DNA of 64,000 nt from Methylobacterium sp. Leaf465 (GTDB lineage: Bacteria; Pseudomonadota; Alphaproteobacteria; Rhizobiales; Beijerinckiaceae), in the NCBI RefSeq assembly GCF_001424705.1, contig NZ_LMRA01000047.1:114448-178447 (forward strand), in the 5' to 3' direction. The notes under the pieces were generated by a model that was not told the DNA's origin, did no database searches, and was given only the letters and a program-made list of their open reading frames with translations. This document shows positions 1-8,364 of the stretch, in pieces. The stretch's first letter is position 1; each line of letters begins with the position of its first letter. The translations under genes and the position numbers were made by a program.

Positions 1-171
1 GGTCCGGATCCGGCGGCGCAGGGCCACGAGCAGGCCGGCGACGAGCAGGCTCGACCAGACGATGCGGTGGGCCAGGATGCTGGGGGCCGGCACGGCGTCG
101 AGCAGGCGGAAATGCACCGGGACCACGAGGCCCCAGCTGAGATAGGCGCCGAGCGCGTAGATCAGACCCAA
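1..171 (-). CDS. rarD: RarD-type EamA permease, N-terminal part
   Basis: Fifty-seven codons are visible before the gene runs off the left edge. The reading starts GLIYALGAYLSWGLVVPVHF and continues through LLDAVPAPSILAHRIVWS, the N-terminal signature of RarD (the VPA..ILAHRI.WS block is characteristic). RarD proteins are ten-helix EamA-superfamily inner-membrane permeases of about 300 residues, first linked to chloramphenicol sensitivity; the substrate is uncertain. A TTG start at 171 is chosen because a GGAGG ribosome site lies six bases upstream and no in-frame ATG is better placed. The rest of the protein is outside the window. Confidence 0.85.
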   Translation of the reverse strand, partial: MGLIYALGAYLSWGLVVPVHFRLLDAVPAPSILAHRIVWSSLLVAGLLVALRRRIRT

Positions 172-315
172 AGGCCGCCTCCCCTTGCCGCCGGCCCTTT
201 GCCGGCGGCCTCGCCGCGGCCCGCGGGGGGACCGGGCGCGGCTTATAGCAGGCGTTCAGGGATGCGCCCCGTGCGGGATGGCGCATGGCGGGGGCGCTCG
301 GGGCGCCCGGCGGGC

Positions 316-855
316 TCAGCGCGTGCGCGCGAGGGTGACGGCGGGGTCGCCGCGCATGAGGGCGTTCAGGCGCTCGGTGTCGAAGCCCTCGGCGGTTTTT
401 TTCGCCGGCTTCGGGGCCGGCGCGGCGGCGACTTTGGCCACGGGCTTGGCCGGGGCCCGACCCGCCGTCTCGCGGGCAGGGGTTTCGCGAGTGGTGGAGG
501 CCTTGGGCACGGGCGGACGGGTGACGGTCTGGCGGGCGACGGCGTCGCGCCCGAGGATGTCGCTGATCGAGGGGCCGGTCTCGGCCGGGAGCGCGCCCGT
601 CACGGTGGGCTCGGGCGGGCGGAGCCGGGTGAGGGCGGCCACCGGCACGGCCGCCCGGGGCGCCGGATGGTCGAGCCGGTCGACGCAGGCGAAGGCGATG
701 ACCAGGGCGCTGCCGCCGAAGACGCTGCCGACGACGATGTTCCGCAGGATACGCAAGGGACGGGCTTCCCGGATACGCGAGTACCGGGATGGATTTAGCG
801 CATCGGCGTTAACGAACCGGAGCGTCCGATTTCGCGAACGGTCCTGCGCCGGCAC
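316..855 (-). CDS. hypothetical protein with one N-terminal membrane anchor
   Basis: This 179-residue protein is not recognised. It has a basic N-terminus, one hydrophobic segment at about residues 38-57 (ILRNIVVGSVFGGSALVIAF), then a long Ala/Pro/Thr/Lys-rich tail resembling a periplasmic linker, and a short ordered end (FDTERLNALMRGDP). The topology suggests an inner-membrane anchor with a disordered periplasmic part. It begins 43 bases after the aapP stop on the same strand and may be read through from that operon. The ATG at 855 is used; a later start closer to the membrane segment is possible. Function is unknown. Confidence 0.55.
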   Translation of the reverse strand: MPAQDRSRNRTLRFVNADALNPSRYSRIREARPLRILRNIVVGSVFGGSALVIAFACVDRLDHPAPRAAVPVAALTRLRPPEPTVTGALPAETGPSISDILGRDAVARQTVTRPPVPKASTTRETPARETAGRAPAKPVAKVAAAPAPKPAKKTAEGFDTERLNALMRGDPAVTLARTR

Positions 856-898
856 AACTCCGCCGGGGCCGCGCCCGCAGCGCGGGGCCTCCCGTCCC

Positions 899-1669
899 TC
901 AGAGAAGACGCGCGAGAAATTCCCGGGTGCGGGGATGCTCGGGCCGGTCGAAGAAGGCCTGCGGCGGCGCGACCTCGACGATCTGGCCCGCGTCCATGAA
1001 CACCACCCGGTCGGCGACCCGCCGGGCGAAGCCCATCTCGTGGGTGACGCAGAGCAGGGTCATGCCGCGTCCCGCGAGATCCGTCAGGGCGTCGAGCACC
1101 TCCTGCACCATCTCGGGGTCGAGGGCCGAGGTCGGCTCGTCGAACAGCATCACCGCCGGGTCGAGGCAGAGGGCGCGGGCGATGGCCACCCGCTGCTGCT
1201 GCCCGCCGGAAAGCTGGCCGGGGTAGCGGTCCGCCAGATCCGCGACGGCGAGGCGTTCGAGTTCGTCCCGCGCCCGCGCCTCGGCGGCCCGGCGCCCGAT
1301 GCCGCGCCCGTGGATCGGCGCCAGGGTGCAGTTCTCCAGCACGGTGAGGTGGGCAAACAGGTTGAAGTGCTGGAACACCATGCCGACGGTCCGCCGCACC
1401 GCCGGGATGCGGGCCGGGGTGAGGTCCTGGCCGGCGACCCGGATCGTGCCGCCCTGGTGGGCCTCGAGGCCGTTGACGCAGCGGATCAGGGTCGACTTGC
1501 CCGAGCCCGAGGGGCCGCAGATCACGATTCGCTCGGATTTCGCCACCGTGAGGGAGACCTCGCGCAGGACGTGGGCGGTGCCGAACCACTTGTTCACGCC
1601 GCGGAACTCGACGGCGGGGGTCTTGAGATCAGGGGTCGCGGGATCCGGGGTCGCGGGGCCGTCCGTCAC
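899..1669 (-). CDS. aapP: general amino-acid ABC transporter, ATP-binding protein
   Basis: This 256-residue ATPase is the last gene of the aapJQMP operon and powers uptake of polar amino acids at the inner membrane. Visible motifs are Walker A GPSGSGKS (52-59), Q-loop Gln100, signature LSGGQ (153-157), Walker B VMLFDE (173-178) and the switch His210. A short Pro/Thr-rich stretch precedes the domain. The GTG start at 1669 overlaps the aapM stop by four bases (GTGA), which implies translational coupling and rules out the much longer open frame upstream. The family is usually 245-260 residues, so it is complete. Confidence 0.93.
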   Translation of the reverse strand: MTDGPATPDPATPDLKTPAVEFRGVNKWFGTAHVLREVSLTVAKSERIVICGPSGSGKSTLIRCVNGLEAHQGGTIRVAGQDLTPARIPAVRRTVGMVFQHFNLFAHLTVLENCTLAPIHGRGIGRRAAEARARDELERLAVADLADRYPGQLSGGQQQRVAIARALCLDPAVMLFDEPTSALDPEMVQEVLDALTDLAGRGMTLLCVTHEMGFARRVADRVVFMDAGQIVEVAPPQAFFDRPEHPRTREFLARLL

Positions 1670-2802
1670 GACCGGCCCCGCTCGCCGGCGGCCAGACGCC
1701 GCTCGATGAAGGCGGCGTAGCGCGCCATGGAAAAGCAGACCGCGAGGTAGAACAGGGCCGCGAAGGCGTAGGCCGTGGCGGGGATCGTCGGCGCCGACCA
1801 GCGCGGATCGGCACGCGCCGCCTCCAGCACCCGGATGAAGTCGGCCAGACCCACGATGGAGACGAGCGTCGTGTCCTTGAACAGGCCGATCAGGGTGTTG
1901 ACGATGCCGGGCACCACCACCTTGAGGGCCTGGGGCAGGATCACGAGGCGCAGGGCCTGCCATCGGGTGAGGCCCAGCGCCAGGGCCGCCCGCCCCTGCC
2001 CCTCGGGGATCGCCTGCAGGCCGCCGCGCACCACCTCGGCCATGTAGGCGGAGGCGAACAGCGCGATGCCGACGAGCGGGCGCACCAGCCGGTCCACCGT
2101 GAGGTCCCCGGGCAGGAACAGCGGCAGCATCACGTTGGCCATGAACAGCACGGTGATCAGCGGCACCCCGCGCCAGAACTCGATGAAGCCGATGCAGGCG
2201 TATCGCAGCACCGGCAGTTCGGAGCGCCGCCCCAGGGCCAGCAGGATGCCCAGCGGCAGGGCGGCGACGATGCCGACGAGCGAGACCACCAGGGTCACCA
2301 GCATGCCGCCCCACAGGCTGGTGGCGACGGGGGCGAGGCCGAGGACGGAGGCGCCCGAGAGCAGCCAGACCGACAGGATCGGGCCCACCAGGAAGACGAA
2401 GACCGCCCCGAGGCCGCGCTTGGGCGCGTCGAGCCACAGCATCCAGACCGCGCTGAGCGCCACGAGGCCGAAGAACAGGTTCGGCCGCCAGCGCTCGGCC
2501 GCCGGGTAGGAGCCGTAGACGAGGTAGTTGATCTTGTCGCCGATGAAGGCCCAGCAGGCGCCCACCGGGTGCCCGGCGGTCGCCGGCCGGCAGGCCTCGC
2601 CCGACGTCCCGCTCCAGACCGCGTCGGTGACGAGGAAGCGGATCGCCGGCGGCAGCAGGAGCGCCAGCCCGGCCAGGACCACCAGGGTGGCGAGCGTGTT
2701 GCCGGGGCCCGAGAACAGGTTGTCCCGCAGCCAGCCGACGGGGCCGCCGGTCCGGCGCGGCGGCGGAGCCGGGGGCAGCAGGGTCTCGCGGACGATGGTC
2801 AT
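1666..2802 (-). CDS. aapM: general amino-acid ABC transporter, permease M
   Basis: This 378-residue HisM/AapM-type inner-membrane permease has a hydrophobic first helix near residues 35-55, a periplasmic insert, then the BPD_transp_1 domain in the C-terminal half. The domain shows GIDAL-type loops and the EAA coupling region (QALRLVILPQALKVVVPGIV) that docks on the ATPase. The size and the long N-terminal extension match the AapM branch and exceed simple HisM proteins of about 220 residues. It lies 30 bases after aapQ and overlaps aapP by four bases, in the rhizobial order J-Q-M-P. Confidence 0.92.
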   Translation of the reverse strand: MTIVRETLLPPAPPPRRTGGPVGWLRDNLFSGPGNTLATLVVLAGLALLLPPAIRFLVTDAVWSGTSGEACRPATAGHPVGACWAFIGDKINYLVYGSYPAAERWRPNLFFGLVALSAVWMLWLDAPKRGLGAVFVFLVGPILSVWLLSGASVLGLAPVATSLWGGMLVTLVVSLVGIVAALPLGILLALGRRSELPVLRYACIGFIEFWRGVPLITVLFMANVMLPLFLPGDLTVDRLVRPLVGIALFASAYMAEVVRGGLQAIPEGQGRAALALGLTRWQALRLVILPQALKVVVPGIVNTLIGLFKDTTLVSIVGLADFIRVLEAARADPRWSAPTIPATAYAFAALFYLAVCFSMARYAAFIERRLAAGERGRS

Positions 2803-2832
2803 GGACAGACCGGACTCATGGGGACCCCGGAT

Positions 2833-4047
2833 TCATCGCATCCCCGGGGCCGCGCGGCGGTTGTAGGCGTTCATCAGCGCGGCGAGGCCGAGGCTCAGGG
2901 TCAGGTAGACCGCCATGGTGATCGCCACGACCTCCACGGCCTGGTTGGTCTGGTTGAGCACCGTGCCCATGAAGACGTGGACGAGGTCGGGATAGCCGAT
3001 CAGCACGGCCAGGGACGAGTTCTTCGTGATGTTGAGGTACTGGCTGGTGAGCGGCGGCACGATCACCCGCATCGCCTGGGGAATCGTGACGAGCGCCAAG
3101 GTCTTGGCCCGGCTCAGGCCCAGGGCGGCGGCCGCCTCCCCCTGGCCCCGGGCCACGCTGTTGAGGCCGGCGCGCACGATCTCGGCGATGAAGGCCGCCG
3201 TGTAGGTGGAGAGCCCGAGGAGCAGCGCGGCGAATTCCGGCAGGATTCCGAGCCCGCCCTCGGGTCCGTAGGGACCGGGCGCCGGCCAGGCGACCGGCAC
3301 GGGGTGCCCGGCGCGGGCGAGACCGATCCAGGCGAGCGCCGGCAGGCCGAGCACCAGGGCGAGGGCCGGCCCCACGATCGGGCCGGGCGCGGCCCCGGCC
3401 TCGACGCGGCGGGCCCTGCGGCGCGCCCAGGCGCCCGACAGGACGATCCCCGCCAGGACGGCTGCGGGCACGAGCCAGGCGACACCGGAAAATTCCGGGC
3501 GGGGCAGGACCAGCCCGCGCTGGCTGAGATAGGCCCCGCCCCAGGCCGCCGGACGCTGCGCCTCGGGCAGCGCCACCCGCACGGCCACGTACCAGACCAG
3601 GAGCTGGAGCAGCAGCGGCAGGTTGCGCAGGGTCTCGACATAGGTGGCCGCCAGGGTGCGGACGAGCCAGTTCGGCGACAACCGGGCGATGCCCACGGCG
3701 AATCCGATCAGCGTGGCCAGCCCGATGGCGAGGCCCGAGACCAGCAGGGTGTTGAGGAGCCCGACGCGGAACGCGTCGAGATAGGTCGCGGTCGCGGCGG
3801 CGTAGGGGATCAGCCGCTGGCTGATGTCGAACCCCGCCGAGCGTCCGAGGAAGCCGAAGCCGGCGGTGATGCCCTGGCGCGCGAGTTTTTCGGACGCGTT
3901 GGTGGCGGCGACATACGCGAGCGCGGCGAGCGCGAGCGCGACGAGGGCCTGGAGCGCGAGGGCGCGCGGGGATCGAGGCACGCGCCGACCTCCCCGCGCA
4001 CCCCTCCCCCCGCTGCGGGGGCGGGTCCGCCCGGACGCGCGGTCCAT
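2833..4047 (-). CDS. aapQ: general amino-acid ABC transporter, permease Q
   Basis: This 404-residue partner permease of AapM contains the AapQ hallmark N-terminus (GFGFLGRSAGFDISQ), then EAA-type coupling sequence near the C-terminus (LGLSRAKTLALVTIPQAMRVIV) and a final NAYNRR tail. Two starts compete. The ATG at 4047 lies 11 bases after the aapJ stop, with a G-rich ribosome site. An in-frame GTG at 3981 has a stronger GGGGAGG site but would leave only about eight residues before the first helix. The ATG is chosen because family members carry some 25 residues there. It transports amino acids with AapJMP. Confidence 0.9.
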   Translation of the reverse strand: MDRASGRTRPRSGGRGARGGRRVPRSPRALALQALVALALAALAYVAATNASEKLARQGITAGFGFLGRSAGFDISQRLIPYAAATATYLDAFRVGLLNTLLVSGLAIGLATLIGFAVGIARLSPNWLVRTLAATYVETLRNLPLLLQLLVWYVAVRVALPEAQRPAAWGGAYLSQRGLVLPRPEFSGVAWLVPAAVLAGIVLSGAWARRRARRVEAGAAPGPIVGPALALVLGLPALAWIGLARAGHPVPVAWPAPGPYGPEGGLGILPEFAALLLGLSTYTAAFIAEIVRAGLNSVARGQGEAAAALGLSRAKTLALVTIPQAMRVIVPPLTSQYLNITKNSSLAVLIGYPDLVHVFMGTVLNQTNQAVEVVAITMAVYLTLSLGLAALMNAYNRRAAPGMR

Positions 4048-4058
4048 CCCGTCCCCCC

Positions 4059-5090
4059 TCACCGGATCGGCGGCCCGTAGTGCAGGCCCCCGTTCGTCCA
4101 GAGCGCGTTCAGCCCGCGCGGGATCTTCAGGGGCGTCCCGTCGCCGAGGTTGCGGGCGAAGACGTCGCCGTAATTGCCGACGTGGCGGACGATCCGGTAG
4201 GCCCAGTCGCCGGTCAGCCCGAGGCCCTGGCCGTACTTGCCCTCCAGCCCGAGGATGCGCTTGACGTCCGGGCTCAGGGTCTCGCCCCGGAGCCGGTCCA
4301 CGTTCTCCTGCGTGATGCCCGCCTCCTCCGCGTCGAGCATGGCGTAGTGGGTCCAGGCGACGAGGTCGCGCCAGGCATCGTCGCCCTGGCGCACGCCGGG
4401 CGCGAAGGGCTCCTTGGAGATCGCCTCCTCGAGGATCACGTGCGCCTCCGGGTGGGCGGTCTTCAGGCGCTCGCCGAAGAGGGAGGACTTGTCCGTGGAG
4501 TAGGCGTCGCAGCGGCCGGATTCGTAGGCGCCCAGGGTCTGCTCGCTGTTGGCGAAGGTGACCACCTGGTAGGTCAGCCCGCGGGTGCGGAACCAGTCGG
4601 CGGTGTTGAGCTCCGTGGTGGTGCCCTGCTGCAGGCAGATCGTGGCCCGGTCGAGCTGCTTCACCGCCGTGACGTTCAGGGATTTGCGCACGAGAAACCC
4701 CTGCCCGTCGAAGAAGGTGATCACCGGGAAGTTCATCGCGGCGGTGTCGCGCGACAGGGTCCAGGTGGTGTTGCGGGCGAGCACGTCGATCTCGCCCGAT
4801 TGCAGGGCGGTGAAGCGCGCGGCCGAGGATTGCGGGATGAAGCGCACCGCGTCGGGATCGTCGAAGATCGCCGCGGCGAGCGCCCGGCAGAAATCCACGT
4901 CGAGCCCGTGCCAGCGCCCCTGCCCGTCCGGCATGCTGAAGCCCGCCACCCCGCCGCTGACCCCGCAGACGAGGTGCCCGCGCGCCTTGACCTGGGCGAG
5001 GGTGTCGCCTTGCGCGAGCGCCGCAGTCTGGGTCAGCGCCGGAGACGCGGCGAGCAGGGCGGCGAGGAGCGGGATCGACAGGGATCGCAT
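4059..5090 (-). CDS. aapJ: general amino-acid ABC transporter, periplasmic binding protein
   Basis: This 343-residue solute-binding protein has a signal peptide (MRSLSIPLLAALLAASPALT, cleaved near ALAQG at about residue 27). The mature part begins TLAQVKARGHLVCGVSGGVAGFSMPD, the usual AapJ/BztA start, and contains DVDFCRALAAAIF and VLARNTTWTLSRD typical of the bacterial SBP_3 domain. It captures amino acids in the periplasm and delivers them to AapQM. It is the first gene of the operon. An in-frame ATG six codons upstream (5108) is possible, but the start at 5090 gives the cleaner signal peptide. Confidence 0.92.
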   Translation of the reverse strand: MRSLSIPLLAALLAASPALTQTAALAQGDTLAQVKARGHLVCGVSGGVAGFSMPDGQGRWHGLDVDFCRALAAAIFDDPDAVRFIPQSSAARFTALQSGEIDVLARNTTWTLSRDTAAMNFPVITFFDGQGFLVRKSLNVTAVKQLDRATICLQQGTTTELNTADWFRTRGLTYQVVTFANSEQTLGAYESGRCDAYSTDKSSLFGERLKTAHPEAHVILEEAISKEPFAPGVRQGDDAWRDLVAWTHYAMLDAEEAGITQENVDRLRGETLSPDVKRILGLEGKYGQGLGLTGDWAYRIVRHVGNYGDVFARNLGDGTPLKIPRGLNALWTNGGLHYGPPIR

Positions 5091-5225
5091 GCGCGCATTG
5101 CAGGGCATCGGCGGCCGGGGTCAAGCCGGGAACCCAGGCGTCGGGCCCAAGACCAGGGGGCCCCAAGACCAAAGGATCGGGCCGCGTGGCTTGTCCGGCC
5201 GGCACCCGCCGGATATCCTTCGCCC

Positions 5226-5477
5226 ATGTCCGTCGAAGTCTTCTATCTCCTGCGAAAGGACGAGCCTGGGGTCGATCTCCGGGAACTCGATGACGTCGTG
5301 CTGCTGGCCGACGCGCGGACGGATGACGGAACCCTGATCCAGGCCGGCACGGAGGGAACCGTGGTGGCCGTCTGGCAGGACGGATCAGCCTACGAGGTCG
5401 AGTTCGCCGAGCCCGAAGGCGCCCTCGCGACGGTTCGGGCCACCGGAATCAAGCGGATCGGGCGCCGGGCGGCTTGA
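5226..5477 (+). CDS. DUF4926 domain small protein
   Basis: This 83-residue acidic protein matches the DUF4926 pattern: a strand-rich core with DVVLLADARTDDGTLIQAGTEGTVV followed by YEVEFAEPEG, similar to the usual D.V.L......L..G..GTIV....VYEVEF. It has no signal peptide or membrane segment. Its last bases overlap the next gene by four bases (TTGA), so the two are co-translated. DUF4926 genes are often found beside DUF6883 genes, and the pair has the size and coupling of a toxin-antitoxin-like module. That role is inference; no biochemical function is known to me. Confidence 0.75.
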   Translation: MSVEVFYLLRKDEPGVDLRELDDVVLLADARTDDGTLIQAGTEGTVVAVWQDGSAYEVEFAEPEGALATVRATGIKRIGRRAA

Positions 5478-5833
5478 GCGGGCCGGCGGCCTCTCCGACG
5501 CGGTTCACGATCCGCAACAACAAGCTCGTCGACTACCTGTTGGACCTCTCCCATCCACGGGGCGGCTCGAAGGCACGCTTCTTCCTGGCCTTCGGCTTCA
5601 GCCGGGACAGACCGATGGAACTTGCCGACGCCCTGGCCGACCACGTCCTCAGGACGGAGGGACGCCCGCAGAATCTGACGGAGAACGGCCCGACCAAGCT
5701 CGTCTTCGAAGGGCGGCTTCGCGCGCCGAACGGCCGGGAGCCCTGGGTGCGCTCGGTCTGGCAAGTCGAGGCCGATGGCGTCGCCAGGCTCGTGACGGTC
5801 GTTCCCCTGAGGCGCGCGGACGAGGAGGCCTGA
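5474..5833 (+). CDS. DUF6883 domain protein
   Basis: This 119-residue protein has the DUF6883 core: NNKLVDYLLDLSHPRGGSKARFF near residues 15-37, then LADALADHVL and a final strand set with the WVRSVWQVE block that closes the family domain. It starts at a TTG overlapping the stop of the DUF4926 gene. The Lys-Ala-Arg-Phe (KARFF) and Trp-x-x-Ser-x-Trp positions are the recognisable conserved spots. Function is unknown. With its partner it forms a compact bicistron between the aap operon and metC. A toxin-like role is possible but unproven. Confidence 0.72.
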   Translation: MSGPAASPTRFTIRNNKLVDYLLDLSHPRGGSKARFFLAFGFSRDRPMELADALADHVLRTEGRPQNLTENGPTKLVFEGRLRAPNGREPWVRSVWQVEADGVARLVTVVPLRRADEEA

Positions 5834-5910
5834 TCCGGCCGCCCGGCTTGACGCCGGCGCGCGGGCCGGGCTTCGGTCGCCGCACGCTCACCCCTCGCCC
5901 ACCGGTGCCG

Positions 5911-7098
5911 ATGTCGAACACCCCTCCCCGCGACCCCGCCCGCTTCGGGGCGAGCACCCGCCTCGTCCATGCGGGGCGCGATCCCTCCGCCCAGCACGGC
6001 TTCGTCAACACGCCGATCTATCGCGGCTCGACGGTGCTGTTCCCGACCTACGACGACCTCCAGCACCGGCGCGGGCGCTACGATTACGGCACCTCCGGCA
6101 CGCCGACGACGGATTCGCTGACCCAGGCCTGGAGCGAGCTCGCGGGCGCGGCCGGCACCGTGCTGACGCCGTCGGGCCTCGCCGCCCTGACCGTGGCCCT
6201 GATGGCGGTGGTCTCGGCCGGCGACCACCTGCTGGTCAGCGATTCCGCCTACCGCCCCACCCGCATCTTCTGCGACGGCGTCCTGAAGCGCTTCGGGGTC
6301 GCGGTCGAGTACTACGATCCCCTGATCGGCGCCGGCATCGGCGCCCTGATGCGCGACACCACCAAGGCCGTGCTGGTGGAGGCCCCGGGCTCGCAGAGCT
6401 TCGAGATGCAGGACGTGCCGGCCATCGCCGAGATCGTGCACGCCCGGGGCGCCGCCGTCATCATGGACAACACCTGGGCGACGCCGCTGCTGTTCCCGCC
6501 CCATGCGCGCGGCGTCGACATCGCGGTGGAGGCCGGGACCAAGTACCTCTCCGGCGGCTCGGACCTGCTCCTCGGCCTGACCTCGGCCAACGCGCAATAC
6601 TGGCCGGCCCTGCACCGGACCTTCGAGCACTTCGCCATGTGTCCCGGCCCGGAGGACGTGTTCCTGGCCCTGCGGGGCCTGCGCACCATGGCCCTGCGCC
6701 TGCGCGAGCACGGGGCCCAGGGGCTCGCCATGGCGCGGTGGCTCCAGGCCCGGCCGGAGGTGGCCCGCGTGCTCCACCCAGGCCTCCCCGACGATCCCGG
6801 CCACGCCATCTGGAAGCGCGACTTCTCCGGCGCCTCGGGCCTGTTCGGCGTCATCCTGAAGCCCGCCCCGGAGCGGGCCGTGGCGGCGATGCTCGACGGG
6901 CTCGAGCTCTTCGGAATGGGCTTCTCCTGGGGCGGCTTCGAGAGCCTCGTCATCCCGTTCGACTGCAGGACCTACCGCACCGCCACCCGGTGGGCGCCCG
7001 AGGGCCCGGCCCTGCGCTTCCACATCGGCCTGGAGGATGTTGCGGATCTGCAGGCGGATCTGGATGCGGGGTTTTCGCGGTTGCGCGCGGCGCTGTGA
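5911..7098 (+). CDS. metC: cystathionine beta-lyase (Cys/Met metabolism PLP enzyme)
   Basis: This 395-residue PLP enzyme of the gamma family cleaves cystathionine to homocysteine, pyruvate and ammonia in methionine synthesis. The cofactor lysine is K211 in EAGTKYLSGGSD, and the pyridine-binding aspartate is D186 in IMDNTWATP. Other marks are the N-terminal STRLVHAGRDP block, the YDYGTSGTPTTDSL tetramer segment and C-terminal ESLVIPFD. The GTPTT..L pattern and ESL.IPF ending favour alphaproteobacterial MetC over MetB or MetZ. The start at 5911 (MSNTPPRDPARFG) is preferred to an upstream frame extension because it gives the family's usual length. Confidence 0.9.
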   Translation: MSNTPPRDPARFGASTRLVHAGRDPSAQHGFVNTPIYRGSTVLFPTYDDLQHRRGRYDYGTSGTPTTDSLTQAWSELAGAAGTVLTPSGLAALTVALMAVVSAGDHLLVSDSAYRPTRIFCDGVLKRFGVAVEYYDPLIGAGIGALMRDTTKAVLVEAPGSQSFEMQDVPAIAEIVHARGAAVIMDNTWATPLLFPPHARGVDIAVEAGTKYLSGGSDLLLGLTSANAQYWPALHRTFEHFAMCPGPEDVFLALRGLRTMALRLREHGAQGLAMARWLQARPEVARVLHPGLPDDPGHAIWKRDFSGASGLFGVILKPAPERAVAAMLDGLELFGMGFSWGGFESLVIPFDCRTYRTATRWAPEGPALRFHIGLEDVADLQADLDAGFSRLRAAL

Positions 7099-7176
7099 GC
7101 GGGCGCCGGCACGACGAAGCCGCAACGGGTTTCTCCGGTCCGGCGCCGGCGGCCCCACCGCCGCCACCGAAAAACA

Positions 7177-7205
7177 TTGACAATATTCCTATTGTGTGGT
7201 TCAGT
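7177..7205 (+). promoter_or_regulatory. promoter-like start of RNA copy A
   Basis: A sharp AT-rich island in very GC-rich sequence contains TTGACA (7177-7182), a perfect -35 box, with a 17-bp spacer to 7200-7205. The 15-mer TTGACAATATTCCTA is repeated exactly, on the other strand, at 42709-42723 at the head of RNA copy B. The -10 position is not a good match to a consensus, so sigma factor use is uncertain. Confidence 0.5.
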
Positions 7206-7636
7206 CCGGGCACTCGCCTCCCACGCGGGAGGCCCCCCGGCGGACCGGGCCGGGGGGCTCGGGGGGAGGAGACGGCGCCCCGCGTCGATGGCCCGGTTTC
7301 GCCATCGCCCCGGGCCGCATCGGCGACGCAAGGCGTCTCGGACGGGAAGGCCGCAGGGCTGCAAGGCCGCACGGCTGCACCCGGTCCCCTGAGGCGCACC
7401 GAGAGAGCGGACGGCCCGCCCACTACGAGGCGGGCTCGGGGCCACGCGCCCTGATCAGACGGCCGCCGGACCGCACCGCCCGCCAGGGCGGCGGATCCGG
7501 AGGGGGGCTGCCACAAGCCGGGTCGCCGGTGCCGAGAAGACGTCGTGACGAAACGGATCGGCCCCGCGAGGGGCCGGGCCGAGGGACGCCGGGGGACCGG
7601 CATACCTGTTTCCAAAACGTGGTCTCGCGGCGTCCC
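7206..7636 (+). ncRNA. candidate structured RNA, copy A
   Basis: No credible protein frame exists between metC and the next gene (7099-7768). The segment folds into a series of hairpins that have counterparts in copy B (42281-42694). H1 is 7216-7222 with 7227-7233. H2 is 7234-7240 with 7250-7256. H3 is 7287-7292 with 7301-7306, enclosed by 7269-7274/7334-7339. H4 is 7414-7420 with 7429-7435 and loop CACTACGA. The terminal hairpin pairs 7583-7591 with 7628-7636 and extends inward. Stems differ between copies but stay paired. A further GC stem (about 7652-7672) followed by TCTCCTT may end transcription. It lacks RNase P core motifs and a tmRNA tag frame. The 5' end is inferred from the promoter. 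Confidence 0.6.
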
Positions 7637-7768
7637 GCGTCTCCCGTTTCGCCGGGCGTTCGTTCCGCCCGGTCTCCTTGGGTCATCCCCCGCGCCGGCC
7701 CCGGCGGCGGGGCCGCGTCCCCGTGGCCGGGCCCGCTCAACGCCCGGCGGCTCGGCGGCGGCGCGCCT

Positions 7769-8362
7769 TCAGGGCGCCAGCCAGACCCCGCGCCAGCCGT
7801 CGGCCCGCGCCCAGGCGGCCCGGCGGTGGCCGCGCCGGTCGAGGTAGAGGAATTCGAGGCGGGCGAGCGTGACCACCACGGCGCAGAAGTTCGGTCGGCC
7901 GAGGGTCAGGGCCGTCTCGGGGTCCGGCAGGGTGTAGGCATCGCCCGCGGGCAGGCGCGCGCCGGGGGCGGGGTCGGCGCCGTAGCAGACCCGGCTCATG
8001 GCCATCGACCCGGCCCAGGCCGCGTCGGCGAGCGCGTCGTCGCCGTGGAGCGTCGCGGGGCCCGACGCCCGGATCTGGATCTTGGCGGCGGAATCGTAGC
8101 CGTGCAGGGCCGCATGCCCGGAGGCCGCGATCTCGGAGGCCTTGTCCGAGCGGCGGTCGCAGTGGAAGCGCAAGGCGCCGGCCACCGGGTCGGCGTGCCG
8201 CAGCACCACGGTGCGCACCTGCGGGTACCCCTGCGCGTCGACGGTGGCCAGCGCCGGCATGTGGAAGGCGTTGCGGCGGAAGCGCGGCCCCTCGACCAGC
8301 AGGCGCCAGACCTCGGCGAGGGCCGCGTCCAGGTCGTCATGGAAGGGCGGCAGCGGGTCCAT
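7769..8362 (-). CDS. pyridoxamine 5'-phosphate oxidase family flavoprotein
   Basis: This 197-residue protein of the FMN-binding split-barrel fold starts MDPLPPFHDDLDAALAEVWRLLVEG. The central block ATVDAQGYPQVRTVVLRHADP then FHCDRRSDKASEIAA is the FMN/phosphate-binding region shared by PdxH-like proteins. Canonical PdxH C-terminal motifs for PLP synthesis are not clear, so it is better called a PdxH-like family member than pyridoxal phosphate synthase. Its ATG follows the preceding stop by two bases, making it the last gene of a leftward operon with the LAB_N-like, GT2 and ArnT-like genes. Its role in that cluster is unknown. Confidence 0.8.
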   Translation of the reverse strand: MDPLPPFHDDLDAALAEVWRLLVEGPRFRRNAFHMPALATVDAQGYPQVRTVVLRHADPVAGALRFHCDRRSDKASEIAASGHAALHGYDSAAKIQIRASGPATLHGDDALADAAWAGSMAMSRVCYGADPAPGARLPAGDAYTLPDPETALTLGRPNFCAVVVTLARLEFLYLDRRGHRRAAWARADGWRGVWLAP

Positions 8363-8364
8363 GG

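Noticed and set aside
7177..7636. Identity of RNA copy A as RNase P RNA or tmRNA
   Set aside because: The conserved RNase P core words (GAGGAAAGTCC and ACAGA-type) and a tmRNA tag frame or T-loop are absent, and a second diverged copy exists, which is unusual for those genes.
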